Source: Streptomyces werraensis
Lineage (GTDB): Bacteria; Actinomycetota; Actinomycetes; Streptomycetales; Streptomycetaceae
Length of the DNA: 64,000 bases
Direction: 5' to 3'
Assembly: GCA_014656175.1 (NCBI GenBank)
Contig: BNBX01000009.1
Location: forward strand, 248,001 to 312,000
Shown here: piece after piece, positions 34,371 through 44,453 of the stretch
Layout: each line of letters starts with the position of its first letter
Numbering within the stretch: position 1 is the first letter of the stretch
Notes under the pieces: generated by a model
What the model was told of the DNA's origin: nothing
What the model saw: the letters and a program-made list of their open reading frames with translations, nothing else
Databases searched by the model: none
Program-made: the position numbers and the translations under genes

Positions 34371-34725
34371 GAATATCGGTCCCTTCGTGCGGCACCTCTT
34401 CCGTCCGGCCGTCCGTGACGACGTGCCGGTACGGTCGCCGAGATGTCGGCTGTCCGCCTGTAATCGGGCAAAGTATCTGCTAATGACAATTCATTTGTAC
34501 AGTGCCCGGCAATGCAATGGGAAGCCCGACTAAATCTGCCCGCGTGTCCTCGCGCAATAGCGATGTGCGAGAGATCGCGGATCTTTCCCGGATCTTTTCC
34601 AGCAGGCCTCCTCGCGATGCCGAATCGTGACGGCGCTCACGTAGATTCCTACAACTCTACTCGCGTAGAAATTTTGTGCGGGTAGTCTGAAGGAACCTGC
34701 TCAGCACCACACACCGGGAGTGCCA
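34371..34725. promoter_or_regulatory. relatively AT-rich divergent regulatory region
   Basis: 355 bp between the divergent lsr2-type gene and purS, holding no supported gene. Several stretches are clearly poorer in GC than the rest of the window (around 34480-34500 and 34640-34680, including GTAGAAATTTTGTGC). Short Lsr2-preferred AT runs are present. TAGTCT at 34683-34688 is a candidate -10 for purS, without a convincing -35. Confidence 0.55.
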
Positions 34726-34989
34726 GTGGCACGCGTCGTAGTCGACGTCATGCTCAAGCCGGAGATCCTCGACCCCCAGGGCCAGGCGGTGCAGCGCGCA
34801 CTGCCGCGTCTGGGTTTCGAAGGGATCTCGGACGTCCGTCAGGGAAAGCGATTCGAACTGGAAGTTGACGGGCCGGTCGACGAGGCCGCGCTCGCCCGTA
34901 TCCACGATCTTGCGGAATCCTTCCTCGCCAACACCGTGATCGAGGACTTCACCGTCCGCGTCGAGGAAGTCGCGGAGGCGGCCAAGTGA
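34726..34989 (+). CDS. purS: FGAM synthase subunit PurS
   Basis: 87 residues, the usual size. PurS bridges PurQ and PurL in the three-part formylglycinamidine synthase complex. Motifs: V-V-V-D-V-M-L-K-P-E-I-L-D-P-Q-G and the G-F-E-G-I-S-D-V-R-Q-G-K strand. GTG 34726 is used with GGGAG 5 nt upstream; GTG 34720 is possible. Its stop overlaps the purQ start (GTGA). Confidence 0.97.
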   Translation: MARVVVDVMLKPEILDPQGQAVQRALPRLGFEGISDVRQGKRFELEVDGPVDEAALARIHDLAESFLANTVIEDFTVRVEEVAEAAK

Positions 34990-35662
34990 CCGCTCGTATT
35001 GGCGTCGTCACTTTCCCGGGCAGCCTCGACGACCGGGACACCCAGCGCGCGATCCGCGTCGCCGGCGCCGAACCCGTCGCCCTCTGGCACAAGGACAAGG
35101 ACCTCAAGCAGGTCGACGCCGTGGTGCTCTGCGGCGGTTTCAGTTACGGCGACTATCTGCGCGCCGGCGCCATCGCGCGCTTCTCGCCGGTCATGGACAC
35201 CGTCATCGACCAGGCCAAGGCCGGTCTGCCGGTGCTCGGCATCTGCAACGGCTTCCAGATCCTCACCGAGGCACACCTGCTCCCCGGCGGCATGCTGGGC
35301 AACGACCACCTGCACTTCATCTGCCGCGACCAGAAGCTGCGGGTGGAGAACGCGGACACCGCCTGGACCACGGACTACGAGGCCGGCCAGGAGATCCACA
35401 TCCCGCTGAAGAACATGGACGGCCGCTACGTCGCCGACCGGTACACGCTGGACAAGCTGGAGGCCGAGGGGCGGGTCGCGTTCCGCTACCTCGACGTCAA
35501 CCCGAACGGCTCGCTCAACGACATCGCCGGCATCACCAACGAGGCCGGGAACGTCGTCGGCCTGATGCCGCATCCCGAGCACGCCGTCGAGTCGCTGATC
35601 GGTACGGGCCGTACCGACGGCCTGCCCTTCTTCACGTCGATCCTCAAGAAGCTGGTCAACGC

Positions 35663-35666
<4 letters not shown>
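34986..35666 (+). CDS. purQ: FGAM synthase glutaminase subunit PurQ
   Basis: 226 residues, class I glutamine amidotransferase. The nucleophile cysteine lies in V-L-G-I-C-N-G-F-Q; the His/Glu of the triad in M-P-H-P-E-H-A-V-E. It supplies ammonia to PurL. GTG start overlaps the purS stop and its stop overlaps the purL start (ATGA), so purSQL is one tightly coupled operon. Confidence 0.98.
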
Positions 35667-37921
<2,255 letters not shown>

Positions 37922-37941
37922 GCCTCGGCATCCCTTTCCCA

Positions 37942-37973
37942 CGAAGCCCCCGCCGTACCCGGCGGGGGCTTCG
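37942..37973 (+). terminator. terminator of purSQL
   Basis: CGAAGCCCCCGCC (37942-37954) pairs with GGCGGGGGCTTCG (37961-37973) across a 6-nt loop, 21 bp after the purL stop. Confidence 0.88.
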
Positions 37974-38012
37974 TCGTGTCCGGCCGCCGGTTCCGGTCCG
38001 GTCGTCCACAGG

Positions 38013-38055
38013 TTGCACAAGCTCTTGCGTGAGATTACGTAGTTACGTAATCTCA
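38013..38055 (+). promoter_or_regulatory. promoter with embedded 26-bp perfect palindrome (operator)
   Basis: The half-site TGAGATTACGTA (38030-38041) is repeated in perfect inversion at 38044-38055 with a 2-bp centre. A promoter can be drawn as TTGCAC (38013-38018), 17-bp spacer, TACGTA (38036-38041), so the -10 lies inside the palindrome. The GTG of the ArsR-type gene begins 5 bp downstream. Binding of that regulator would block transcription: autoregulation is expected. Confidence 0.82.
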
Positions 38056-38060
38056 AGCGT

Positions 38061-38561
38061 GTGGAACTGGAAAAGCGCATGACCGAGCTGGAGCGCCGCA
38101 TCGCGGCGCTCGAAGCGGCCGACCGCACGGCTCCCTCCTTGGGAGAAGGTGACTTCTGGGCCCTGGAAGGGCTCAAGGAGCAGCTCGCCGAGCTGAAGGC
38201 CGCCGACGGAGGCGTGCTGTTCACGGGCGCGGTGCGGCTGCCGACCGGTGAGCGGTACGACTGGCAGCACGGCACGCTCACCTCGGATCTGCTCACCTAC
38301 GAGTGGCCGGACGTGGCCGAGTCCTTCGCGGCCCTCGGCCACCCGGTCCGGCTCCGGCTGCTCCGCGAGATAGCGGGCGGCCGCCGCACCGCCGCCGAGC
38401 TGGCGGAGCTGGACGACATCGGCACGACCGGGCAGATCTACCACCACCTGCGCCAGCTGACGGCCGCTGGCTGGCTGCACAGCACCGGCCGGGGCCGCCA
38501 CGAGGTCCCGGCGGGCCGGGTGGTGCCGCTGCTGGTGGCGCTGGCGGCGGCGCGGCCCTGA
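38061..38561 (+). CDS. ArsR-type winged-helix regulator with N-terminal coiled coil
   Basis: 166 residues. The first 50 form a heptad-like helix (L-E-K-R-M-T-E-L-E-R-R-I-A-A-L-E), probably for dimerisation. A linker of beta character is followed by the winged helix at about 90-160: L-G-H-P-V-R-L-R-L-L-R-E-I, the recognition helix T-G-Q-I-Y-H-H-L-R-Q-L and wing A-G-W-L-H-S-T-G-R-G-R-H. No cysteine pair for metal sensing. GTG 38061 follows the palindrome by 5 bp. Next gene, an M23 peptidase, begins 27 bp downstream and is probably co-regulated. Confidence 0.87.
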   Translation: MELEKRMTELERRIAALEAADRTAPSLGEGDFWALEGLKEQLAELKAADGGVLFTGAVRLPTGERYDWQHGTLTSDLLTYEWPDVAESFAALGHPVRLRLLREIAGGRRTAAELAELDDIGTTGQIYHHLRQLTAAGWLHSTGRGRHEVPAGRVVPLLVALAAARP

Positions 38562-38588
38562 CCGCACCGACGAAGACTTGGGGGAAAC

Positions 38589-39425
38589 ATGTCCGCACGC
38601 AAACTCGCCATGACCGCCTGCCGCGCGCTCCAGATCGCCTTCTTCGCCCTGGTGATCGCCCATGTCGCGCTGGACCTCGGCCATCCCGTGTGGTGGGACT
38701 TCCTGCCGCTGCTGCTCGCGTACGCCGTGCTGATCGTCGCCAACCGGTGGGGCGGAGCCCCGGACAGCCCCCGCGCCGCCCGGGAACCGGTCGAGGTCGA
38801 GCCCCCGGTCACCGGCCGCTGGATCGCGCTGAACAGCCCGGCGGACCACACCCCGAGCCACCACACCCACGCCTACGGCCAGACCTTCGCCATCGACGTG
38901 GTCGCCGAGCCCGAGCCCGGTTCCCGTCCGCCGTTCCGCGCGCTGTGGCCCGTGGCCCGGCGCAACGACGACTTCCCCGCCTACGGCGCCCCGCTGCACG
39001 CGGTGGCCGACGCCACGGTCGTCCGGGCCACCGACACGGCCCGCGACCACCTCAGCCGCGGCTCGGTGCCCGCGCTCGCGTACCTGATGATCCTGGAGGC
39101 GAACGTCCGCGACCTGCTCGGCGCCGGGAGGATCCTCGGCAACCACGTGATCCTCGACCTCGGCGACGGCGTCCACGCCCTCTACGCCCACCTCCGGCGC
39201 GGCTCCCTGACCGTCCGCGAGGGCGAGAGGGTGCACGCGGGCCAGGTGCTCGCCCAGGTCGGCAACTCGGGCAACTCCACCGAGCCCCACCTGCACTTCC
39301 AGCTCATGGACGGCCCCGACCCCGACAGCGCGCGCGGCATACCGTTCACCTGGCGCGGCACGGGCGTCCCCCGCAACAACGAGGTGTTCGAGGTCCCGGC
39401 ACGTCCTGTCGGCGCCCGCGCATAG
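38589..39425 (+). CDS. membrane-anchored M23 metallopeptidase
   Basis: 278 residues. Two N-terminal membrane helices (about 12-30 and 36-52) anchor an M23 (LytM/lysostaphin-like) domain. Zinc and catalytic residues visible: His94 (H-A-Y-G-Q-T-F) and Asp103 (A-I-D), His201 (Y-A-H-L) and His234/His236 in E-P-H-L-H-F. The intact set implies active peptidoglycan cross-link or stem-peptide cleavage, outside the cell if the usual topology holds. ATG 38589 follows GGGGGAAAC. Co-oriented with the ArsR-type gene, which likely controls it. Confidence 0.88.
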   Translation: MSARKLAMTACRALQIAFFALVIAHVALDLGHPVWWDFLPLLLAYAVLIVANRWGGAPDSPRAAREPVEVEPPVTGRWIALNSPADHTPSHHTHAYGQTFAIDVVAEPEPGSRPPFRALWPVARRNDDFPAYGAPLHAVADATVVRATDTARDHLSRGSVPALAYLMILEANVRDLLGAGRILGNHVILDLGDGVHALYAHLRRGSLTVREGERVHAGQVLAQVGNSGNSTEPHLHFQLMDGPDPDSARGIPFTWRGTGVPRNNEVFEVPARPVGARA

Positions 39426-39434
39426 GCTTCCGCC

Positions 39435-40232
39435 ATGCCACCGGCCAGGAAACGCCCCCGCTCCTACGACCCCGCCAAGACCCGCGCCGCCGTCCTGGCC
39501 CAGTTCGGGAACGTGCGCACCGCGGTCGGCACTCTCACCCCCGAGCAGCTCGCCGCGCCGACCCGGCTCGGCGACTGGACCGTCCGGGAGCTGGTCGCCC
39601 ACATCGGCGTCGCGCTGCTGGCCGTCGACCGGCTGCTGGACGAACCGGAGCCCGCCAAGCAGGACGCCCGGCTGACGGACTGGCCCGCCGCCATCGCCGC
39701 CGACGCCGGAGCCATCGCCGAAACGGCCCACCGGCTCGCGGCAGGCCACCCCGACCTCGACGCCTATCTGGCGGACGCCGAGCGGCGCTTCACCGCCCGC
39801 CTCGACGCCCGTCCGAGCGGCAGGCTGCTCCGGACCAGCGCGGGCGTCCTGCCCCTCACCGACTACGTGGTCACGCGCACCGTGGAGCTGGTCGTCCACA
39901 CCGACGACCTGAACGCAGCCCTCCCCGGCCTGGACGTCCCGTACGACCGGCAGGCGCTGGCCACGTGCGTGCGGCTGCTGGCCGACGCGCTCGCCGCGAA
40001 GGCGCCCGGCGGCTCCACGGAGGTGCGGGTCCCGCCGTTCGCGGTGGTGCAGTGCGTGGAGGGCCCCCGGCACACGCGCGGCACCCCGCCGAACGTGGTG
40101 GAGACCGACCCGCTCACCTGGATCCGGCTGGCCGGCGGGCGGCTCTCCTGGACGGACGCCGTGGCCTCCGCCGCGGTGAGCGCCGGCGGGGAGCGCGCCG
40201 ACCTCGGGCCGTACCTGCCGCTGCTCGGCTGA
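39435..40232 (+). CDS. maleylpyruvate isomerase-like (DinB-fold, mycothiol-dependent) protein
   Basis: 265 residues. N-terminal DinB/MDMPI-type four-helix domain (T-L-T-P-E-Q-L-A-A-P-T-R-L-G-D-W-T-V-R-E-L-V-A-H-I-G) and the T-V-E-L-V-V-H-T-D-D-L helix, with metal-binding His positions conserved. A C-terminal sterol-carrier-like domain includes V-E-T-D-P-L-T-W-I-R-L. Relatives use mycothiol, the actinobacterial thiol, in isomerisation or detoxification; substrate unknown. ATG 39435 is preceded by TAGGCT ending 6 nt upstream, so its own leaderless transcript is likely despite the 9-bp gap from the peptidase gene. Confidence 0.85.
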   Translation: MPPARKRPRSYDPAKTRAAVLAQFGNVRTAVGTLTPEQLAAPTRLGDWTVRELVAHIGVALLAVDRLLDEPEPAKQDARLTDWPAAIAADAGAIAETAHRLAAGHPDLDAYLADAERRFTARLDARPSGRLLRTSAGVLPLTDYVVTRTVELVVHTDDLNAALPGLDVPYDRQALATCVRLLADALAAKAPGGSTEVRVPPFAVVQCVEGPRHTRGTPPNVVETDPLTWIRLAGGRLSWTDAVASAAVSAGGERADLGPYLPLLG

Positions 40233-40287
40233 GACGCGGGCGCCGAACCGGGGGGAACCGCCCGCTCCGCCCCTCCGTCGAAGCGGC

Positions 40288-41073
40288 ATGGACCGACAGA
40301 AGCACACCCCGCGCAGGACCCTGGCGGCCGTCGCCGTGCTCGTCGTCCCGTTCGCCGCGGCCTGCGGCAGCGAGAAGGCGGGCGGCGGCAGCGGCGCCGC
40401 CGAGGCGGAGCGGCCGGTCACCGGCGTCCGCTGGAGCGTCGACAGCGTCACCGTCGACGGCGCCACCCACCGCGCCCCGGACGGCGCCCACCTCACCCTC
40501 GGCGAGGACGGCCGGGCCACCGGCAGCTACGGCTGCAACCTCTTCGAGGCCCGCGTCCGCACCGACGGCGACCGCGTCCGCCTCATGGACCCCGAGACCA
40601 CCCTGCGGGCCTGTGACGAGCAGGTCATGAAAGGCGAGAGTGCCGTCTCCCGCGCCCTGGCCGCCGGAGAGCTGAAGTCCGACGTCGAGGGCGACCGTCT
40701 CACGCTGACCACCGCCTCCGGCGACACCGTGCGCCTCAGCGAGGCACAGGACAGGCCGCTGCACGGCACCCGCTGGAACGTCACCACACCCGACGGCGCC
40801 GGCCGCGCCCACCTCACCTTCGACAAGAAACGCGGCGCGGTCTCCGGGAACCTCGGCTGCAACCAGGTGAACGCCGGCGCCACCGTGCGCGACGGCCATA
40901 TCACCCTCGGCGTCCCGTCCCTGACCCGAATGATGTGCGAAGACTCACTCATGGACGCCGAGAAGGCCTTGACGAAGCTGTTCAACGGGACCGCCACTTA
41001 CGCGGTCGACGGCGACGCCCTCACGCTGACCAGCGAAAACGGCACCGAGGTACGGGCTGTCGCGGCCCGCTGA
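40288..41073 (+). CDS. lipoprotein with two META (HslJ-like) domains
   Basis: 261 residues. Signal peptide with a lipobox-like A-A-A-C-G-S at about 27-32, then two META domains (about 45-145 and 150-258), each with the pattern T-G-x-R-W and a G-x-x-G-C-N strand (G-S-Y-G-C-N, G-N-L-G-C-N). Such domains occur in HslJ and other envelope or heat-shock proteins; no enzymatic role is known. Probably anchored outside the membrane. Followed by the separate purF promoter. Confidence 0.85.
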   Translation: MDRQKHTPRRTLAAVAVLVVPFAAACGSEKAGGGSGAAEAERPVTGVRWSVDSVTVDGATHRAPDGAHLTLGEDGRATGSYGCNLFEARVRTDGDRVRLMDPETTLRACDEQVMKGESAVSRALAAGELKSDVEGDRLTLTTASGDTVRLSEAQDRPLHGTRWNVTTPDGAGRAHLTFDKKRGAVSGNLGCNQVNAGATVRDGHITLGVPSLTRMMCEDSLMDAEKALTKLFNGTATYAVDGDALTLTSENGTEVRAVAAR

Positions 41074-41122
41074 CCCACCCGCGGGACCACATCCCGCATT
41101 CGGACCAGTGGTCGATCTCGCC

Positions 41123-41128
41123 TACACT
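41123..41128 (+). promoter_or_regulatory. -10 hexamer of leaderless purF
   Basis: TACACT ends 7 nt before the purF GTG. The GGAGG in between is only 1 nt from the start codon, too close to act as a ribosome site. TTCGGA, 18 bp upstream, could be the -35. Confidence 0.55.
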
Positions 41129-41135
41129 CGGAGGC

Positions 41136-42662
41136 GTGCCACGTGGTGACGGACGACTCAACCACGACCTGCTCCCCGGCGAGAAAGGCCCCCAGGACGC
41201 TTGTGGCGTCTTCGGTGTCTGGGCTCCGGGCGAAGAGGTCGCCAAGCTCACGTACTTCGGGCTCTACGCCCTCCAGCATCGGGGCCAGGAATCCGCGGGA
41301 ATCGCGGTCAGCAACGGCTCCCAGATCCTCGTCTTCAAGGACATGGGCCTGGTGTCCCAGGTCTTCGACGAGACCTCCCTCGGCTCCCTCCAGGGTCACA
41401 TCGCGGTCGGTCACGCCCGCTACTCGACCACCGGCGCCTCCGTGTGGGAGAACGCCCAGCCGACGTTCCGCGCCACCGCGCACGGATCCATCGCGCTCGG
41501 CCACAACGGCAACCTGGTCAACACGGCGCAGCTCGCCGACATGGTCGCCGAGCTCCCCAAGGAGAACGGCCGCGCGCCCAAGGTGGCCGCGACCAACGAC
41601 ACCGACCTGATCACCGCCCTGCTGGCCGGCCAGCGTGCCGCCGACGGCGAGCCGGTGACCGTGGAGCAGGCCGCGCACGTGGTCCTGCCCAAGGTGAAGG
41701 GCGCCTTCAGCCTCGTCTTCATGGACGAGAACACCCTTTACGCGGCCCGTGACCCGCAGGGCATCCGCCCGCTGGTCCTCGGCCGGCTGGAGCGCGGCTG
41801 GGTGGTCGCCTCCGAGTCCGCCGCCCTCGACATCTGCGGCGCGAGCTACGTCCGCGAGATCGAGCCGGGCGAGTTCGTCGCCATCGACCAGAACGGGCTG
41901 CGAACGTCCCGATTCGCGGAAGCGAAGCCCAAGGGATGCGTCTTCGAGTACGTGTACCTGGCCCGCCCCGACACCGACATCGCCGGGCGGAACGTCTACC
42001 TCTCGCGCGTCGAGATGGGCCGCAAGCTCGCCGAGGAGGCCCCGGTCGAGGCCGACCTGGTCATACCGACCCCGGAGTCCGGCACCCCCGCCGCCATCGG
42101 CTACGCGGAGGCCTCCGGCATCCCGTTCGGCGCCGGCCTGGTCAAGAACGCGTACGTCGGCCGTACGTTCATCCAGCCCTCGCAGACCATCCGGCAGCTC
42201 GGCATCCGCCTGAAGCTGAACCCGCTCAAGGAAGTCATCAAGGGCAAGCGCCTGGTCGTCGTCGACGACTCGATCGTGCGCGGCAACACCCAGCGGGCAC
42301 TGGTCCGCATGCTCCGTGAGGCGGGCGCCGCCGAGGTCCACATCCGGATCTCCTCGCCGCCCGTGAAGTGGCCCTGCTTCTTCGGCATCGACTTCGCCAC
42401 CCGCGCCGAGCTGATCGCCAACGGCATGACCATCGAGGAGATCGGCACCTCGCTCGGCGCCGACTCCCTGGCGTACATCTCCCTCGACGGCATGATCGAG
42501 GCGACCACCATCGCCAAGCCCAACCTGTGCCGCGCCTGCTTCGACGGCGAGTACCCGATGGAGCTGCCCGACCCCGAGCTCCTCGGCAAGCAGCTGTTGG
42601 AGACCGAGCTGGCCGCCGGCACCGCCGCCCCGGCCGCGGTCGACGCGATCCGCCGCCCGTAA
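41136..42662 (+). CDS. purF: amidophosphoribosyltransferase
   Basis: First committed step of purine synthesis: PRPP plus glutamine to phosphoribosylamine. 508 residues. A short propeptide precedes the processed nucleophile cysteine in Q-D-A-C-G-V-F-G-V-W. The glutaminase domain carries R-Y-S-T-T-G and H-N-G-N-L-V-N; the phosphoribosyltransferase domain has V-V-V-D-D-S-I-V-R-G-N-T. Cysteines near the C-terminus (C-R-A-C-F-D-G-E-Y-P) suit the Fe-S-binding class. GTG 41136 is the only reasonable start; the mRNA is probably leaderless. purM follows after 33 bp. Confidence 0.98.
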   Translation: MPRGDGRLNHDLLPGEKGPQDACGVFGVWAPGEEVAKLTYFGLYALQHRGQESAGIAVSNGSQILVFKDMGLVSQVFDETSLGSLQGHIAVGHARYSTTGASVWENAQPTFRATAHGSIALGHNGNLVNTAQLADMVAELPKENGRAPKVAATNDTDLITALLAGQRAADGEPVTVEQAAHVVLPKVKGAFSLVFMDENTLYAARDPQGIRPLVLGRLERGWVVASESAALDICGASYVREIEPGEFVAIDQNGLRTSRFAEAKPKGCVFEYVYLARPDTDIAGRNVYLSRVEMGRKLAEEAPVEADLVIPTPESGTPAAIGYAEASGIPFGAGLVKNAYVGRTFIQPSQTIRQLGIRLKLNPLKEVIKGKRLVVVDDSIVRGNTQRALVRMLREAGAAEVHIRISSPPVKWPCFFGIDFATRAELIANGMTIEEIGTSLGADSLAYISLDGMIEATTIAKPNLCRACFDGEYPMELPDPELLGKQLLETELAAGTAAPAAVDAIRRP

Positions 42663-42695
42663 GCCCTGACGGACGACACGAAAGCTCTCACAGCC

Positions 42696-43763
42696 ATGTC
42701 CCAGAACACTGGTGCCAGCTACGCAGCGGCGGGCGTCGACATCGAAGCGGGCGACCGCGCGGTCGAGCTGATGAAGGAGTGGGTGAAGAAGACGCAGCGC
42801 CCCGAGGTCCTCGGCGGCCTCGGCGGCTTCGCCGGCCTCTTCGACGCCTCCGCCCTGAAGAACTACGAGCGCCCGCTGCTCGCCTCCGCCACGGACGGCG
42901 TCGGCACCAAGGTCGACATCGCGCGGCAGATGGGTGTCTACGACTCCATCGGCCACGACCTGGTCGCGATGGTCATGGACGACATCGTGGTGTGCGGCGC
43001 CGAGCCGCTGTTCATGACCGACTACATCTGCGTCGGCAAGGTCCACCCCGAGCGTGTCGCGGCCGTCGTGAAGGGCATCGCGGAGGGCTGTGTGCTGGCC
43101 GGATGCGCCCTGGTGGGCGGCGAGACGGCCGAACACCCGGGTCTGCTGGGTCCGGACGACTTCGACGTCGCCGGGGCCGGTACGGGCGTGGTGGAGGCCG
43201 ACCGGCTGCTCGGCGCCGACCGCATCCGTTCGGGTGACGCCGTGATCGCCATGGCGTCCTCCGGGCTTCACTCCAACGGCTACTCGCTCGTCCGCCACGT
43301 GCTGCTGGAGCGGGCGGGTCTGTCGCTGGACGCCCGGATCGACGAGCTGGGCCGCACCCTCGGCGAGGAGCTGCTGGAGCCCACCAAGATCTACTCGCTG
43401 GACTGCCTGTCGCTGATCCGCACCACCGAGGTGCACGCGTTCAGCCACGTCACCGGCGGCGGACTGGCGGCCAACCTGGCCCGGGTGATCCCGGACGGGC
43501 TGCACGCCACGGTGGACCGCTCCACCTGGACGCCCGCCCCGGTGTTCGACCTGGTCGGGCGGACCGGCTCGGTCGAGCGGCTGGAGCTGGAGAAGACGCT
43601 GAACATGGGCGTCGGAATGATCGCGATCGTGCCGCAGGAGTCCGTCGACGTGGCGCTCACCACGCTGGCCGACCGCGGCGTGGACGCCTGGGTGGCCGGC
43701 GAGATCACCGGGCGCGGTGACCACACCACGGGTGCTGCTCTTGTCGGTGACTACGCGAACTGA
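42696..43763 (+). CDS. purM: AIR synthetase
   Basis: 355 residues, normal for PurM. Converts FGAM to AIR with ATP. Motifs: Y-A-A-A-G-V-D-I-E-A-G-D, L-L-A-S-A-T-D-G-V-G-T-K, D-I-V-V-C-G-A-E-P-L-F-M-T-D-Y and H-S-N-G-Y-S-L-V-R. Co-oriented with purF, 33 bp downstream of it. Confidence 0.98.
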   Translation: MSQNTGASYAAAGVDIEAGDRAVELMKEWVKKTQRPEVLGGLGGFAGLFDASALKNYERPLLASATDGVGTKVDIARQMGVYDSIGHDLVAMVMDDIVVCGAEPLFMTDYICVGKVHPERVAAVVKGIAEGCVLAGCALVGGETAEHPGLLGPDDFDVAGAGTGVVEADRLLGADRIRSGDAVIAMASSGLHSNGYSLVRHVLLERAGLSLDARIDELGRTLGEELLEPTKIYSLDCLSLIRTTEVHAFSHVTGGGLAANLARVIPDGLHATVDRSTWTPAPVFDLVGRTGSVERLELEKTLNMGVGMIAIVPQESVDVALTTLADRGVDAWVAGEITGRGDHTTGAALVGDYAN

Positions 43764-43772
43764 GCACGGAGA

Positions 43773-43803
43773 CGCTGCCCGCTCGGTGAACGGGCGGGCA
43801 GCG
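43773..43803 (+). terminator. terminator of purFM
   Basis: CGCTGCCCGC (43773-43782) pairs with GCGGGCAGCG (43794-43803), 10 bp after the purM stop. A second nested hairpin near 43834-43874 (TGAACCCGG with CCGGGTTCA) faces the convergent DUF3073 gene. Confidence 0.78.
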
Positions 43804-43886
43804 CACCGGCCGACGGGGCCGGTCCGGGCAGCACTGAACCCGGCGGGTGACCTGGGTCACCGACCGGGTTCATGCACCACGCAAGG

Positions 43887-44135
43887 TCAAGCGCCGCGAC
43901 GCTGTTGCGAGGACCGGCCGTCCTCGTCGTCCTCGTCGTCCTCGTAGAGGTCGGCGTACTTTGCGTACAGGTCGTCGTCTTGCTCATCGTCCTCGAAACG
44001 ATCACCGTTCGGTGACTGATTCGACGTCGATGCGCCCAGCTCCTCGGCCAGGCGTGAGAGGTCAGTCCCACCGCTGTTGTACTTCAGCTGGCGGGCGACC
44101 TTCGTCTGCTTGGCCTTGGCCCGGCCGCGCCCCAT
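43887..44135 (-). CDS. DUF3073 small acidic-tailed protein
   Basis: 82 residues. Basic N-terminus M-G-R-G-R-A-K-A-K-Q-T-K-V-A-R-Q-L-K-Y is the DUF3073 signature; the C-terminal half is strongly acidic (D-D-E-Q-D-D-D-L-Y-A-K-Y-A-D-L-Y-E-D-D-E). The charge split suggests nucleic-acid or chaperone-like interactions; function is not known. It is convergent with purM. Universally small and conserved in actinobacteria by my recollection. Confidence 0.92.
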   Translation of the reverse strand: MGRGRAKAKQTKVARQLKYNSGGTDLSRLAEELGASTSNQSPNGDRFEDDEQDDDLYAKYADLYEDDEDDEDGRSSQQRRGA

Positions 44136-44453
44136 GGCTCGACCCCCTCAACGACGGGGCTCGACGGCCCCAGAGTCTTGACACGCGTTCATGGTCCAGA
44201 ACGGGCTCTCCGTGGAGAGACCGGTCCGTAGGGCTTCCACGGTACCTGAGCCCGCGGCCATACGGTACGTCGCCCGCATGACGTGCCCGCGCCCGGGACC
44301 GCTGAGGCGCCCCGTCCTCGCTGGTCAACCGCGATTTTAACCACTTATCTACGGCCGACCCGCCGGGAGAAGTGAGAGTTCTCTCCAAGTGCCCCCCGGC
44401 GGGTACCGCTCATGTGTGCGAAACGCCCCGATCGGGGGCGCCTCGCACGGACC
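44136..44453. other. intergenic region with hairpins between DUF3073 gene and vdh
   Basis: No gene is supported. A two-layer hairpin at 44416-44448 (outer GTGCGA/TCGCAC, inner CGCCCC/GGGGCG) starts 6 bp past the vdh stop and is its likely terminator. A second stem at 44358-44367/44395-44404 (ACCCGCCGGG/CCCGGCGGGT) follows. The DUF3073 promoter should lie near 44140-44340 but no clear hexamers were identified. Confidence 0.55.
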
